Shown here in pieces: positions 45,501 to 61,759 of a stretch of DNA of 64,000 nucleotides (the first letter of the stretch is position 1; every line of letters starts with the position of its first letter). Where the stretch lies: NCBI GenBank assembly GCA_022495995.1, contig JAFEMH010003622.1, positions 186,001 to 250,000 on the forward strand. Direction: 5' to 3'. The DNA is from Adenophora triphylla var. japonica (lineage: Eukaryota > Streptophyta > Magnoliopsida > Asterales > Campanulaceae). The notes below the pieces were generated by a model, which worked only from the letters and a program-made list of their open reading frames with translations, had not been told where the DNA came from and did no database searches. A program made the translations under genes and the position numbers.

Positions 45501-46252
45501 TGATGGGATTTTCTTATCCCAACGAAAGTATGCCCTAGACATACTATCTGACACTGGTCTCATAGGTGCTCGGCTAGCGTCCACTCCAATTGAACAAAAT
45601 CATCGGTTAGCGCTTGTTGAAGATGACGACATGGAAGATCCTCAGCCCTACCGACGGCTTGTTGGCCGACTTATTTATCTCTCTATCACGGCGCCAGAGC
45701 TCAGTTATTGTGTTCATACTCTTACACAATTTATGGCCCATCCAAAGCATTCTCATCGGAAAGCAGCGAATCGTGTTGTTCGCTATCTTTAACATAGTCC
45801 TGGACAGGGAATTATGTTATGACCGACTCCAACCTTCAGCTTCATGCTTTCTGTGACTCAGACTGGGCAAGTTGTCTACTTACCCAACGATCTCTTACGG
45901 CATACTTCGTGTTTCTAGGAAACTCGCCTGTCTCCTAGAAGACCAAAAATCAACACACTGTTTCACGTTCCTCGGCTGAAGCCGAATATCGATCCAAGGC
46001 CAGTACTACGTGTGAGTTGAAATGGTTGCGTGGTTTGCTTCTTTCTTTTGGTGTGAAACATGAGACTCCAATGACTATTAATTGTGATAGTCAATCTGCT
46101 CTTCATATTGCCCGAAGTCCGGTTTCTCATGAACGAACCAAGTATATTGAAGTGGATTGTGATCTCGTCCGTGATGCAATCCAATCAGGTCTCATTACAC
46201 CTCAATTTGTTCCCACGACTTCTCAACTAGCGACATCCTCACCAAAGCTTTA
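42553..46252 (+). pseudogene. copia C gag-pol, multiply broken
   Basis: Gag starts near VITHVQLKGENYE and shows DFIDGTIQRPTKADE and TYVDEAKLLRDDLQQRFS. Two stops and a frameshift follow at 42590-42860. Protease reads LVDSSVNQHITS near 43150, with the catalytic DSG changed to DSS. The pre-integrase LWHQRLGHHSSD and CEIC finger lie near 43520-43620. Integrase pieces are CDLWGDYR, DDCSRVVWVY and RTDNGIEFTC. RT has KWVYKIKYKADGSIE, LHQMDVHNSFLHGD and YVDD (about 45363). RNase H has HAFCDSDWA, SSAEAEYRS and NCDSQSALHIA. All standard copia domains are present in order, none in one frame. Confidence 0.88.
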
Positions 46253-46324
46253 GGTGTTAGACATTTTAACACATTACTTGGAAACTTGGGCGTTTGCGAC
46301 CTTCACGCTCCAACTTGAGGGGGG

Positions 46325-46711
46325 TGTTGGACAAAACGTGGGCACGTGATGAGCAGGAAGTGGGCACATCATTTGACCACGCGACCGCAACAACAGGAGC
46401 GCGAACGCACGTTTTGTACAGAAGTTTGGCGCGATCGCGCGCCCCATACACAGAGCGACCACGCCCTACAGTTTGGCGATAGATCAAGGAAGGATTTTTC
46501 GTATTTGAGAATATTATGTTTTCCTTATTTTGATAGGAGTTTGTATTGTATAGAACACTATAGTTTGAATAGCAGATTGTATAGAATATTTTCCTAATTT
46601 ACATAGACTATTACTCTCAAATGTTTGTATATATTTAGGGTTTGTATAGGAGAAAGAAATCAGACGAAAGAATTATTTTCCTTCCTACTTTCTCTCTTTC
46701 TCGATTTTAAC
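46325..46711 (+). repeat. 3' LTR of copia C
   Basis: Starts TGTTGGACAAAACGTGG, just after the G-rich polypurine tract, and ends TCGATTTTAAC. Confidence 0.85.
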
Positions 46712-46739
46712 TATATATCTCGTTGCTTTCTGGCTTGAG

Positions 46740-47470
46740 ACATCGTTAAAAAAAATTAAAAAAAAATTAAAAAAAATTGTTAGTTTGATCCTATTATAAT
46801 GTACATGGGTTGTATTTGTTTTTACACTGGCACTGGCACTTTGTTACACACTGGCACTTTATTACACTAACACTGGCACTTTTTTACACTGGCACTGGCA
46901 CTTTGTTACACATGCACTGGCACTAAGTTTCTGGACAAAGAGAGCTTTTAACTGGCACTTTTTTAGACGTGCACTGGTACATTTTTACCATAACCCTGGC
47001 AATTATTTATACAACTACTGGCAATTATTTAGAACAAATTCACGTAATTCCCAATTGAATTGACCCAAACTTCAGCAAATTAAACCCTTTATCCACACCA
47101 TTGAAGGACATTCTGTTTATCCAACGAAAAAACGAAGAGCTATGGAATCAAATCACACAGTTATCTCCAATTAATTATGTACCAATCAATAAAGTACCAA
47201 TCAATTATGTAACGAAGCATAGTTGACAATGGACATTAATGGCGGAACTAGGGCACGAATTGTAAGTTACAAAATACTCAATCTGAGTGAACGCCGGAGA
47301 ACGATCGGAGCTTGGGATGGCCAGAGAAGATGATCGGAGCTTGGGATGGCACGAAATTGTAATATTAACACTGGCATTTATCATGGTTGCCAGTAATTAC
47401 AAAAATGCCACCGTTTGTTTTGAAAACACGTTTTTCCTTATCTTAAGAAAAAACTAGTTTTTTATAATAT
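46740..47470. mobile_element. Element with CACTGGCAC minisatellite, copy 1
   Basis: Many copies of ACACTGGCACTTTGTTACAC and TGCACTGGCAC at 46825-47020 are followed by unique sequence and a GATCGGAGCTTGGGATGG direct repeat (47314 and 47333), ending in CGTTTTTCCTTATCTTAAGAA. The same CACTGGCAC units and a similar TTAAGAAAAAA end occur at 55640-56770, so both are probably copies of one unclassified transposon family. Confidence 0.5.
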
Positions 47471-47867
47471 CAACTCTATGAAAAATCGATCTTTATATTG
47501 CATTAAAATTTGATAGGTTGTGTTCTCAACGAACGAAGTGACTCAGTGGTAAAAGTTAAGTCTCACAAACTATGAGATTTAGGATTTTATCTTGTGAATT
47601 AAGTGTTTCAAACTTTCAATTTATAATTTAAAATAACCAGCTAACTTGTAAGTTGTACGTTGAGGATTCTAATGGGTAAATTGGGGTTTTAAATCCCCAA
47701 AATTAATTTTTTTTTCTATTCTTTTCTTTTAAATCTCATTTTTATAATATTTTTTTTGGATATTTATTAATAATTTCAATTTTAATAGTGCCTTTTTGGT
47801 AATTGTTCCCTAAAAATGATTAGCTTAAGCCCAATGTCACCAAGACAAGAGTTTTCCTTTAATCATA

Positions 47868-48010
47868 AGGAATATAAGAATCTCAAAACCTAAATTGGAA
47901 ACTACCAAAATTAGGGTAATAAATTCAACACATTTCTTCCTTAGGAATATGAGAATCTCAAACCCTAAATTGGAAACTACCGAATTAGGTAATAAATTCC
48001 ACTAATCTCT
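47868..48010. repeat. 75-bp tandem duplication upstream of the acidic-protein gene
   Basis: AGGAATATAAGAATCTCAAA with CCTAAATTGGAAACTACC is repeated 75 bp later with small changes. It lies 40-180 bp before the TATA box and could double promoter elements. Confidence 0.85.
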
Positions 48011-48046
48011 ATTTCCTTTTCCTAATTGGACAGCCCATAATTTCAC

Positions 48047-48058
48047 TATAAATAAAAT
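48047..48058 (+). promoter_or_regulatory. TATA box of the acidic-protein gene
   Basis: CTATAAATAAAA lies 50 bp before the ATG at 48104, a normal place for a plant promoter with a short leader of about 20-25 bases. Confidence 0.65.
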
Positions 48059-48103
48059 AAGCTTAGTTCTTCACAGAACAAGTAAAACCTCAATCCAAAA
48101 AAC

Positions 48104-48901
48104 ATGGCAGCTGATAACAATGGCTTCAGCAACATGTTAAAACAATTAGTTCACTACTATTCCTCCTACTACTACCCTTTTCAGTACCACAACACCCAAC
48201 ATGGGTTGTACCCTTATGTACAACCACAACAACAACAAGTGTGGGAGGAAGAGCAACAAAGGGATGAACTAAAACTGGAGATCCTTAAACGTTTGAATCC
48301 GGTGAAAGATGAGGAAGAGATAAGAAGAGAAGAAGAAATAAAACAGGACATACTTGATCTTTTGAATGATGATCCGATAATGGAGATGGTTGACCAGAGA
48401 CTTGTTTCGTTCTTGGAAACTGATAACACCTTTCTTACGCCGTGGAGTTGGAACCCTGATGGTCCAGTTGATCATGGTTCTTCAACTACTGGCCGGATTA
48501 AGATTGAGTCCGGCTCGTTTTTCTCAGAAAATGTTAGTTCAACTCTTCTGAAAAATCAATATATAAACACACACACACACACATATACATTTACTGTATA
48601 TATGTAGGATAAGAACAATGAATTTGATTCTTATTGTTTATCTACATCAGACATGTAAAGGTTATGCATGTGTGCTGCAGATACACTATGCTATCAAGAA
48701 GATACAAATATACTGTAATTATTACTGAAAGATTTTTTTTTTTTTTTTTTTTTGCAGTTAGCATTCTTGTCAGAAGATGAGAAAAGTGAAGATCTTCCAG
48801 GAGCTAATGCAGAGCTAGTTTCTGATGATTCTTCGGACATAACTTCTGACGATTCTTTGGGTCAAATTTCCGACAATTCATCAGAATCTCTCAAGAACTG
48901 A
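48104..48901 (+). CDS. Small acidic protein of unknown function (2 exons, 190 aa)
   Basis: Exon 1 (48104-48532) starts MAADNNGFSNMLKQ and has a Tyr-rich stretch (YYSSYYYPFQYH), a Gln run, then a charged helical region (EEQQRDELKLEILKRL, DEEEIRREEEIKQDILDLL) and WSWNPDGPVDH. A phase-0 GT-AG intron (48533-48757, with a long T tract before TTGCAG) leads to exon 2 (48758-48901), which is Ser/Asp/Glu-rich (SEDEKSEDLPG, DDSSDITSDDS) and ends SLKN. A TATA box and a good leader support expression. Without splicing, the frame would run into an ACAC repeat and stop. I do not recognise the family; it has no signal peptide or membrane segment. It ends 237 bp from the convergent receptor kinase gene. Confidence 0.72.
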
Positions 48902-49138
48902 AGTGGGAACGGGTGCCCGGTCATTCATTAGATAGAAACTTTTTCTACCGAGTAAACGAACCATATCTGGTTTATTTATAACAATGAATCTCTGAGAAAA
49001 CAAGTAGTTTTAAGTTAACACAGATGTGAACTACTGACAAAAGGAGGTCTTCTGGCCTATTTACATGAACTAATATTATTGATATATTGGAAGCATACTA
49101 TTACTAACCTTGTTGACATTTTTTGTTTTCGTAACAAT

Positions 49139-53533
<4,395 letters not shown>

Positions 53534-54540
53534 AGTGATCCAAAACAAAAAACAAGAAAGCTAGAGCTCAAATCAACTCAGTTTTAGTCTCAAATCACTT
53601 GAGTTCAGCTGAAAAATGAGAGATTATCAAACATGGAAAATCAACCCCGGATGGATTTTGCCGATTCTTGACTCAATATAAGCAAAATGATGATGAATAA
53701 CTCTGGAATCACACTGAAAACGAAAATTTTCTCACTCCCTCCAGCTCTAGGGTATAAGATTTAAGCTAAATGGACGAAACCCAGAAAAGGAAATTCTATG
53801 AAACAAAAACCCAGATAGATTTTTTCAGTTTGCCATTCAATTATAGCAAGAAATGAGGAATAACACCAGAAAATCTAACAGTAATACAAGTTTTCTCTCT
53901 CTAATGACTACAATGATATGAGCTTAAACAAATTCAAAGATTCCCCCGCCCTACCCCAACATAAACAGGGAATCAAACAAACACCAGCTGGAGTGTCCAA
54001 TAATTCATTCAATTCTAGTAAAAAAATGATGAAAATCGCAATTCACAACAAACCACTGCTAATAAAAACACCACTCGCGCGCACACACACACACACTGCT
54101 ATTCGCACATAAAAACTCTACAGATATGAGTATAAGCTAATTGAAAGAACCCAGAAAGAGATGAATCAAAATAGATAATGGAAAATGTCGATGGAGATCT
54201 TGGTTAGTCTAGTGAACAAGTAAAACCCAGGTGGAAATCGCTTTCAAGAAGGAAAATGTCTGTTTGGTGTTGATATTAAAGGGAAGATGTTGACTTCTGA
54301 GTCTTCGTTTGCCGATAATTGTTTTAAACATTGTTAACTTTTTAACGCGTTTCTTGAAAAGATAACGGTAATTTTAACGACCGTAGACACGGGTAATAAT
54401 AATTTTTGCCGCCAAAGTTGATTAGGTCGGAGAATTGGGCTTTTCCACGTTTGGCCCAAACGGTAAAAATCAAATTATTTCCCTAAATAACAAGTCTTGA
54501 AATATTTATAAAATGATCAAGTTCGGTTAGAAAAAAAAAA
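53534..54540. other. CERK1 upstream region
   Basis: AT-rich sequence without another gene; it should contain the 5' leader and promoter. Three segments at about 53620-54000 repeat a pattern of GATTTTGCCGATTC/AGATAGATTTTTTCAG, then TATAGCAAGAAATGA, then a CTCTCTAAT-like block, suggesting an old degenerate triplication of about 130-170 bp. No unambiguous TATA box was assigned. Confidence 0.4.
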
Positions 54541-54549
54541 AAAAGAAGA

Positions 54550-54700
54550 AGATAAACCCGCTACTGTCATTAGTAGTGAGTTTAGAAAAAGCGAGTTCAC
54601 AAAACTCGCTACTAGAAATAGCGAGTTTCAGCAAAAAAAAAGTGTAAATTCGTTACTGCTAATAGCGAATTTCAGCGAATTTAGTCATTTTTGCAAATTT
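54550..54700. repeat. CTCGCTA/TAGCGAG palindromic repeats
   Basis: CGCTACTGTCATTAGTAG, ACTCGCTACTAGAAATAGCGAG and CGTTACTGCTAATAGCGAAT are three degenerate copies of one unit, each with internal inverted symmetry. Confidence 0.75.
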
Positions 54701-54943
54701 TTCAAGACTTGAAGTAAATTTTTTTTTTAAAAAAAGAATTAAATGAGGGAAAAAAATTGATTCCTCCTGTAGCTAATACAAAATACTCTCAATTCCAAAA
54801 TATGTGTGGTCAATTTAAAGAGTTAAAACTTATTTTATTTTTCTATTGATTAAACGTTTTTATTATTGTCTATCAAACATATCTTTATTTATAATTATTA
54901 ATAATTATTGTACTAGAATCTTAGATAATTAAATTATTTTATA

Positions 54944-55232
54944 CTCCCTCCGTCCCGACCGAAGCGTCACTTTTTACCCAAAATGGCGTCCCGTTTATAG
55001 CGTCACCCTTTCCTAAAAAGGAAACTTTTATTAATATTTTATTATCCCATCCACTATTCCCTCCACTAATTCTCTCTCCTCTACACTCACAACATTTTTA
55101 AAATTCACTATTTCCTCCACTAATTCTCTATCCTATTTTTAAATTACACTCACAACATTTTTTCTTCTCACACTTTTCCTTAATTTGCGCGCTACCCCTA
55201 AAAGGGTGACGCTTCTACCGGGACGGAGGGAG
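54944..55232. mobile_element. Stowaway MITE 14
   Basis: Ends CTCCCTCCGTCCCGACCGAAG and CTTCTACCGGGACGGAGGGAG, with TA duplicated. Confidence 0.9.
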
Positions 55233-55625
55233 TATGTAATTTAGTATATTTATATATTTTGATTATATTTTTAATATGCGTGAAGAGTCTAGCAGTAGGT
55301 AATTTGAGAAGGAAGGAGTAAGATTTTCACTAATTTTAATAAAACTTCAATTATTACTAATAATAATAGAGTAACTCTTGTGAAAAACTATTTTTTTTCA
55401 AAATGTTATAAAAAAAACTAGTTTTCAGAATCATTCATCACTCTTATTAATTAGACTTGGTGCTTTAAAACTAGTTTTTTTCTTATGTTACAGAAAACTA
55501 ATTTTTTACAAGATTTTGCCATAATATTATAAATAAATTATCGAATCTACTTTTATTAATTCACTCTCTCATACATTCAAAAAGTACCGTTAATAAAAAA
55601 GAACAAGTTTATATGTAAATATAAG
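55233..55625. other. AT-rich spacer
   Basis: No gene. CTAGTTTTC/AAAACTAGTTTT segments recur around 55420 and 55478. Confidence 0.5.
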
Positions 55626-55639
55626 AGTTGGATCTTATA

Positions 55640-56770
55640 AAAAAAATGCGTTTTTTACTAATATTAAGGAAAAATCATTTTTACATTGGCAATTAATAAT
55701 GCATGCAGTGACACTCTTCACACTGACATTTTTTTATACTAATACTGACACTTTTTTTACCCTACACTGGCACTCTTTATACTTACACTTAATATACATG
55801 CACTGGCACTCTTTACACTGACACTTTGTTACACTAACACTGTCACTTTATTACATTAATACTGACACTTTTTTACACTCGCACTTAATATACATGCACT
55901 GACACTCTTTACACTAGACGTGACCACGGTTAATTAACCGCGGTTAACCGGTTAATAACCGGCGGTTAACGAAGGTTAAAATCATTAACCGAACTTAACC
56001 GTTAACCGTTAAGTCACGGTTACGGTTAACCGGTTAACGGTTAATCCGGTTAACCCGGTTAACCCGGTTAATAAACGGTTAATTATTATTTTTATTTTTT
56101 TTTCAAGAATGTCAGATTTTTATCTAAAGTTAAAAAAAAATAACTTTTTAATAGTTTTTTGAATAAAAAGTTAAGTTTTTAACACTTTTTGAAAAACAGT
56201 TAAATATTTAACAGTTTACGTTAAATATGTAATCGTATATGAACTGTTTTTTTTTTTTTTGGATAAATAAAACTATTTTAAATAGTTGTTAAGACTAATA
56301 TTTTTTGCAAAAAGTTATAGAAAAATAGGTATGAATTTTTAAAGAAATGAAAACTTAACGGATTTAAAAGAAACGGAAGTATATAAAGAGAAAACTTAAC
56401 TTTTTTGAATAACCGACGGTTAATTAACGGTTAAGTTAACCGGTTAATTAACCGGCGGTTAACCGGCGGTTAACCGGAGTAAAAATTTCTTAACCTTTGT
56501 TAACCTCGGTTACACGGTTATCGGTTAGGCGGTTAAGGCGGTTAGACGGTTAACGGTTTAGGCGGTTAAAATCCGGTTATTAACCTTACGGTTAGCCGGT
56601 TAACGCTTAACCTTGGACACGTCTACTTTACACTGGCACTTTATTACACTAACACTGACACTTTTTTAAATTGGCACTTTGTTACACTAACATTGGCACT
56701 TTGTTACACTAATACTGGCACTAGCGGGAGAAACAAAACACATTTTTTCTAAGCTTAAGAAAAAATGCAT
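55640..56770. mobile_element. Element with CACTGGCAC minisatellite, copy 2
   Basis: The ends AAAATGCGTTTTTTAC (left) and AAAAAATGCATTTTTTG (right) are roughly inverted. The inner parts hold ACACTGACACTTTTTTACAC and CACTGGCACTTTGTTACAC units, as at 46825-47020. The array was split by the hAT-type insertion at 55915-56625. Family not recognised. Confidence 0.5.
55915..56625. mobile_element. hAT-type non-autonomous element (711 bp)
   Basis: Inverted ends TAGACGTGACCACGGTTAA and TTAACCTTGGACACGTCTA are flanked by a perfect 8-bp TSD CTTTACAC (55907-55914 and 56626-56633), the hAT hallmark. Both subterminal regions are packed with GGTTAACC/CGGTTAA motifs in both orientations. The AT-rich centre has no coding capacity. 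Confidence 0.9.
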
Positions 56771-57103
56771 TTTTTGTAAAATTTTGGCTAAATATAAAAG
56801 TAAATTTGAAATATAAAGCATTTTAGAAAGAAAAAAAAAGTATTTTGGATCAATTTTTAGATTCTAAAACAACAATTATTTTAAAGAAGAGGGAGTATTA
56901 TAATTATGCATTATTGAGTAAGTTAGGCTAATTTTATTCTCACGGTTTAATAAAATAAATTAAGCAATCATAATCAATCAGTTTCATTTGTCATCATCTA
57001 ATTAATCTAATTCTCCAACTTTGGCTGCTTTTTCTTAACGAATTTCCATTAATTGTCAACACAATTTTATATGCCCTCAAACAAGATGCCAAGTTTGTCG
57101 TTG

Positions 57104-57841
57104 TTGAACGGTATAAAACGAGATACGAATTTGGGTAATAAGCCGAGCAATGTCCAATAGATTTGGCACAAAATATAATTCATTCAAGTCTCAAATATGA
57201 CATAGGAAATGGGTCTTCCCTACCTATGCTTGTCATGCCTACTCATCATTTCTTACTATGTCGACATAGATATAGCATAGCGAGCAATAATACTAAGGCA
57301 CAAAACTCTCATATGTCGAGCAAGACATCAATCAAAGCCGACAAAGCATCAACAAAAGACGAGGAGACCCTCCTCGATCATCATCCAGGCAGAGAAGTGA
57401 GCTTCTCAATCTTTCCTCTCCTCTTCCTCGGCACTCATTCAGGCTGACAAAGCATCACATGTCGAGGAGCTTGCCTTCCTAGGCACACGTAAAGAAGGCA
57501 ATTACCTAATCCTACTCAAACAAGGATTGTATGTAGTTATAATCCAATTAGGATTATAACCTCCTCTCACACGTTTTCCTATTTTAAGATGGACTCTATA
57601 TCTTACACCTATAAATACAAGTCATAATTCACATTATTTTAGTAACGCATCTTTTGACTCTAAACTCTTGTCAATTGATTTCTCTCTCAAAACACAAATA
57701 ATTACTCTCACACCAGAGGGCCTTCGCCGGAGAAGCCCTGGCTTAGTTTACGTGTTTGTTCATCTTTTTCAGGTTATTCAAACATCCAGGATACAATCTG
57801 TCGCTGAATTTGGGCTGATCCGAACGTTTTTTGCATTATCA
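57104..57841 (+). repeat. 5' LTR of the gypsy element (left edge approximate)
   Basis: The right edge ...GCATTATCA is placed just before the primer binding site. The left edge, TGTTGAACGG, is a guess because the second LTR lies outside the window. It contains a TATA box CTATAAATACAAG near 57609. Confidence 0.4.
57609..57618 (+). promoter_or_regulatory. LTR TATA box
   Basis: CTATAAATAC in the presumed U3 region of the gypsy LTR, 230 bp before the primer binding site. Confidence 0.55.
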
Positions 57842-57920
57842 GTTTGGTTCCATTGCCGGGAAGCGATTCGTATTATCCATTGAATAGATTGAAAAATTCT
57901 GCTTCACTTTCCTAATCATA

Positions 57921-59508
57921 ATGGAAGACGGACAAATCACAAGTATCGCTCCTGATCCAGATAATATTCTTATGGAAGAGACTCATGGCAACACTAGGAC
58001 TGCTTTTCCTCTTGTGAATGGGGAACTACCACCTCCACCATTGAACGAGGGGCTACCCCAACTAGGAATGAATCTTCGTTCTAGTAGGCAGCCAGTAACT
58101 GAGGTAGTGCTGACAAACCCTCCTCGTCGTCAGCGCCAAGGAAGGCCTGCTGGCAGTCAGACTGGGAGGAATGCCGCCCATGGGAGCAGTGGAGCTTCCC
58201 CCCCAACAGATTGATCACAAAACTCTCCTACATCAACAGATGAAAACTTTGCAATGCATTTATGAAACACAAAATGCCCTGCTGCAATTGGATCCTGATC
58301 ATTCATTGGCTGAATTCATAAGGTCTACGAGGACTTTAAATTCCTCGAGGAGAGTCATCTTGAGAGGCGTGGTAGTTGGGGAATAAAAAATCTTCCACCG
58401 CAAAAATCCCCTCACTACGACCTTCTTTGGTAGACCCAGGCAGAAACCTCTTCAAGATGTCCCTCCTTGTCATAAGGCTTTTGGACATGGAAACACAAGA
58501 AACGAGGTAGACTTGAGAAATCAATTGAATAATCAAAGTGACCAGGAGGTTAATTATGCTGACTTGAGAGCAAGGCTCAGTCATGTAAGGCAAAAAAAAC
58601 CCTCCTCGTCATAATACCTCTCATCGGCATAGGAGCCCTGCTCGACTTAGAAGTTCTACTCGGCATAAGAGCCCTCCTCGTCACAGGACTCCTCCCCATC
58701 CAGAAATGGCTCCCATGAGGGACAGAACACCTCCTCGTCATTTCAGACCCTTGAATGACAAAAAACCATCTCGACACGGGATAATCACCAGCAACATGAG
58801 TAACAAAGTCGAGTGAATGGGCATAGAGAAAAAGAAAGGACCCACCGTAGTTCCCACTTTAACTCGGGGATCGATGCAAGAGATATTCTCCTCTTGGAAA
58901 AGAGACTAGACGAAATGGAGATGGGGAGGAAAGAAATGGATGATGATGATACTAGTGCCACTCGTCCTTTCTCCCAGCGGATTAATGATCTACCTCCTAA
59001 TCCTGCTTTTAAAATCCCAAGTTTTGAAAAATATGCGGGAACCATAGAGGCACGGGACCATTTGCAAAGTTTTGAATCCACCATGGCCCTCCTCACCAAG
59101 GCAGATGATATTCTCTTCAAGTCTTTCGCAAGTACCTTCTCCGGAACAGCTTTGTCCTGGTTCTGTGAGCAAAAGAAGGGAAGCATCAATAACTGGAAAA
59201 TCATGAGGAGCAGGTTCTTGGACCACTTTGCTATAGCGGGAAAGAGAAAAAAAAGATTGACAGACCTTGCTAACATTGAGCAAGGGAAGAACGAAACAAC
59301 TCTGAGTTATTACAATCGATTCAGAGCCATGGCCGACTAGGTAGAGGAAAGCCTAACTAACCGGGAGGTGATTGTTTGCTTTAACTCCGGACTGAGATCC
59401 GGATAATTGATCTATGAACTTTCTACCAAAGAGCCTAACTCAAAGTTCGATATGTACAATGTGGCTTACGCCATAGCTATTGCAGAAGAGAAAAGTAAAA
59501 AAGAGGTT
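57921..59508 (+). pseudogene. gypsy gag
   Basis: The frame begins MEDGQITSIAPDPDN with a Pro/Arg-rich leader. After shifts near 58200-58800 the core gag reads FSQRINDLPPNPAFKIPSFE, EARDHLQSFESTMALL and SNNWK-type blocks up to ETTLSYYNRFRAMAD, ending at a stop at 59338. This is a Retrotrans_gag domain of the kind found in Tat-like elements. The next frame (IVCFNSGLRSG) also ends in a stop. Confidence 0.8.
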
Positions 59509-60251
59509 TGAAAAACCAGAAACAAATGCAGCTGGCACTAACCAGGCTTCCAACGAAAGTTACTATAAGGGGAAGAATAGAACTCGGGCTACTGAGAAAG
59601 CCGAGGTTTCACCCCCTTACCAAACCTATAACGGAGTTCATGCAGTTGGTGAATCTATCAAGTCCCCGACCACTCGATGAAAGAACAAAATACACCAGTG
59701 ACAGCTCCAAGTATTTTGCCTTTCATAAGGATCACGGGCACGACACGGGGAATTGCATCTCCCTCAAGAGAATGATCCAGAGATGGGTAGACAAGGGAAA
59801 ACTTGATCGCTACGTCATGAGAAAGGATAACAAGCGAAAAAGAAAGGATGACGATGACAAAGATGATGAAAGGGAGGACATGCCTCCTAGGGCTAAACTC
59901 CATGTTATAAACGAGGAGACTGTCTCCAACATGAAATTGAAAGACCAGATAAACGAGTTAAGTAAGGTCTACCACATCCCCGCCTGGATCTATAAGGAAG
60001 AGGAAGTCATTAGCTTCTCTCCTAATGAGTTGGATGGAAGCCGCGCAGCTCGAGAACAACCTCTAGTAATCAAAGGGAGGATTGATAATTGTGAATCCGA
60101 AAGGCTCCTCATAGACTCGGGGGCATCCAGGGACATTATATATCATTCCACCTTCCAAAAGATGAACCTGAAAGATAGCATGTTGGAGCCCTACTCTGGA
60201 AGACTAGAAGGCTTCACCAACCACAAAGTCAAGCAAGCATGGGACAATTGA
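59508..60251 (+). pseudogene. gypsy gag C-terminus and protease
   Basis: The 247-codon frame contains SKYFAFHKDHGHDTGNC, a decayed zinc-knuckle region, a Lys/Asp-rich linker (RKRKDDDDKDDEREDMPP) and the protease motif LLIDSGASRDIIY near 60110. The protease domain then shifts frame near 60240 (LLLEVGNIPSEQRPQVTFVV follows in another frame). Confidence 0.8.
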
Positions 60252-61024
60252 CTTATTACTAGAAGTGGGGAACATCCCTTCCGAGCAGAGGCCACAAGTA
60301 ACATTCGTGGTCAGCGTACATGGCAAGTGACTATCACGCCATCCTACGCATTCCAAGTCAAGGCAAACTTGGGTTGGTTGCCTCCTCCCTCAAAGAACGA
60401 GTTAAGTTTCCCACTCATGATGTAATTGGATGCGTGAGGGCGACACCCAAGGACTTCTTGGAGAATGTGATGAGAAGCAGAAAAACATCCAGAAAGGTGA
60501 AGGTATACACACCAGAAAAAAAATCTGAAAATATCTAAGTGTAAAATACTACCAGCACCAGTTTTAGGCTAAATCTAATTTTTGATGCAAAGGATGAGGA
60601 ACAAATGATTCTTGATATACACGAAGACAATAATTCAGTTCTGTCTGTCCTGGATATAGCCCCTCATCTCGTCATCGGCCAGAACTCGGGGGCCCACCCT
60701 GACTTGAGACAAGGAGAGCCAACGGACGTAGACGAACTAGTTGATATGGAAGACCTAGACATAACCGGTGAGGAAGGTAGAAGGCTTAGAAATATAATCA
60801 TTGAAACTTTGCAATTTCGTGACGGTCCAGAAATGGAGCCCGTAGACGAATTGGAGGAAATTATACTCAACCCCGACTATCCAAAGCAGAAAATAAAAAT
60901 CGGGGGCTAGCTCTACCTTGAAGAAAAGGAGGAGATCATCACCCTTTTAAAAAATAATCTGGATGTCTTTGTCTAGAAGGTCGAGGATAAGAGAGGGATA
61001 AAGGAAGCGGTAGATATCCACAAG

Positions 61025-61720
61025 TTGGAACTTGACCCGTCTGCTAAACCTATCAAGCAGACAATGAGAATTTTTGCAAACGATAAGGAATATGCTATCA
61101 AGGAGGAAGTGCAAAAATTACTAAGTATTGGAATCATCAGGGAAGCAATCTACCTTGTTTGGTTGGGCAATGTTGTGATGGTAAAGAAACATAATGGGAA
61201 GTGGAGAATGTGTGTAGACTTTACATATCTCAACAAAGCCTGGCCAAAAGATAGTTACCCTCTCCCCAGAATTGACAAGCTGGTAGACTCCATTGCTGGA
61301 AATAGAACTCTCATCTTCCTAAACTCCTACTCTGGTTATCACCAGATAAAAATGGCCGAAGAAGATATTGAGAAAACAGTCTTCCAGGAAGCTGGAGGAA
61401 TTTATTGTTACACTATGATGCCCTTCGGGCTTAAAAATGTGGGCGCAACCTACCAGTGTATGGTCAACTAAGTATTTGGGGAGCAGATAGGCCGTAACAT
61501 GGAAGCCTACATAGATGACATGGTCATCAAGACTAGGAGTGGCAGTCACGCCCTAGGCTTGGAAGAAACTTTTTACAACTTACGAGCTAACAGTATGAAA
61601 CTGAATCCAAGTAAATGTGTGTTCGGGGTGACAGACAGGAAGTTCCTAGGTTTTATGATATCACAAATAGGAATCGAGGCAAATCCGGAGAAAATCAAAG
61701 CCTTGATTGACATGAAATAA
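61025..61720 (+). pseudogene. gypsy reverse transcriptase
   Basis: Carries VVMVKKHNGKWRMCVDFTYL, the fingers/palm motif YSGYHQIKM, MMPFGLKNVGATYQ and the catalytic AYIDDMV near 61505. A stop at 61469 and one at 61718 interrupt it. Normal gypsy RT order. Confidence 0.9.
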
Positions 61721-61759
61721 TCTACCAGCATAAAGGAGGTTCAAAGGCTGAACGAAATA

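Larger units (their letters stand above)
42077..46711 (+). mobile_element. Ty1/copia element C, complete but decayed
   Basis: LTRs at about 42077-42437 and 46325-46711 share ACAAAACGTGGGCACGT, GCGAACGCACGTTTTGTACA and GGGTTTGTA blocks. A Met-type PBS and a polypurine tract ACTTGAGGGGGG lie at the right places. The order gag, protease, integrase, RT, RNase H is copia. No clear TSD is left, and many stops and frameshifts show it is old. Confidence 0.88.

Noticed and set aside
48533..48607. Unspliced extension of the acidic-protein gene frame
   Set aside because: It runs into an ACACAC repeat and stops; a GT-AG intron in phase 0 joins to a better acidic exon.
58577..59283. Long minus-strand open frames opposite the gypsy gag
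   Set aside because: The sense strand carries recognisable gag motifs; the antisense frames show none.
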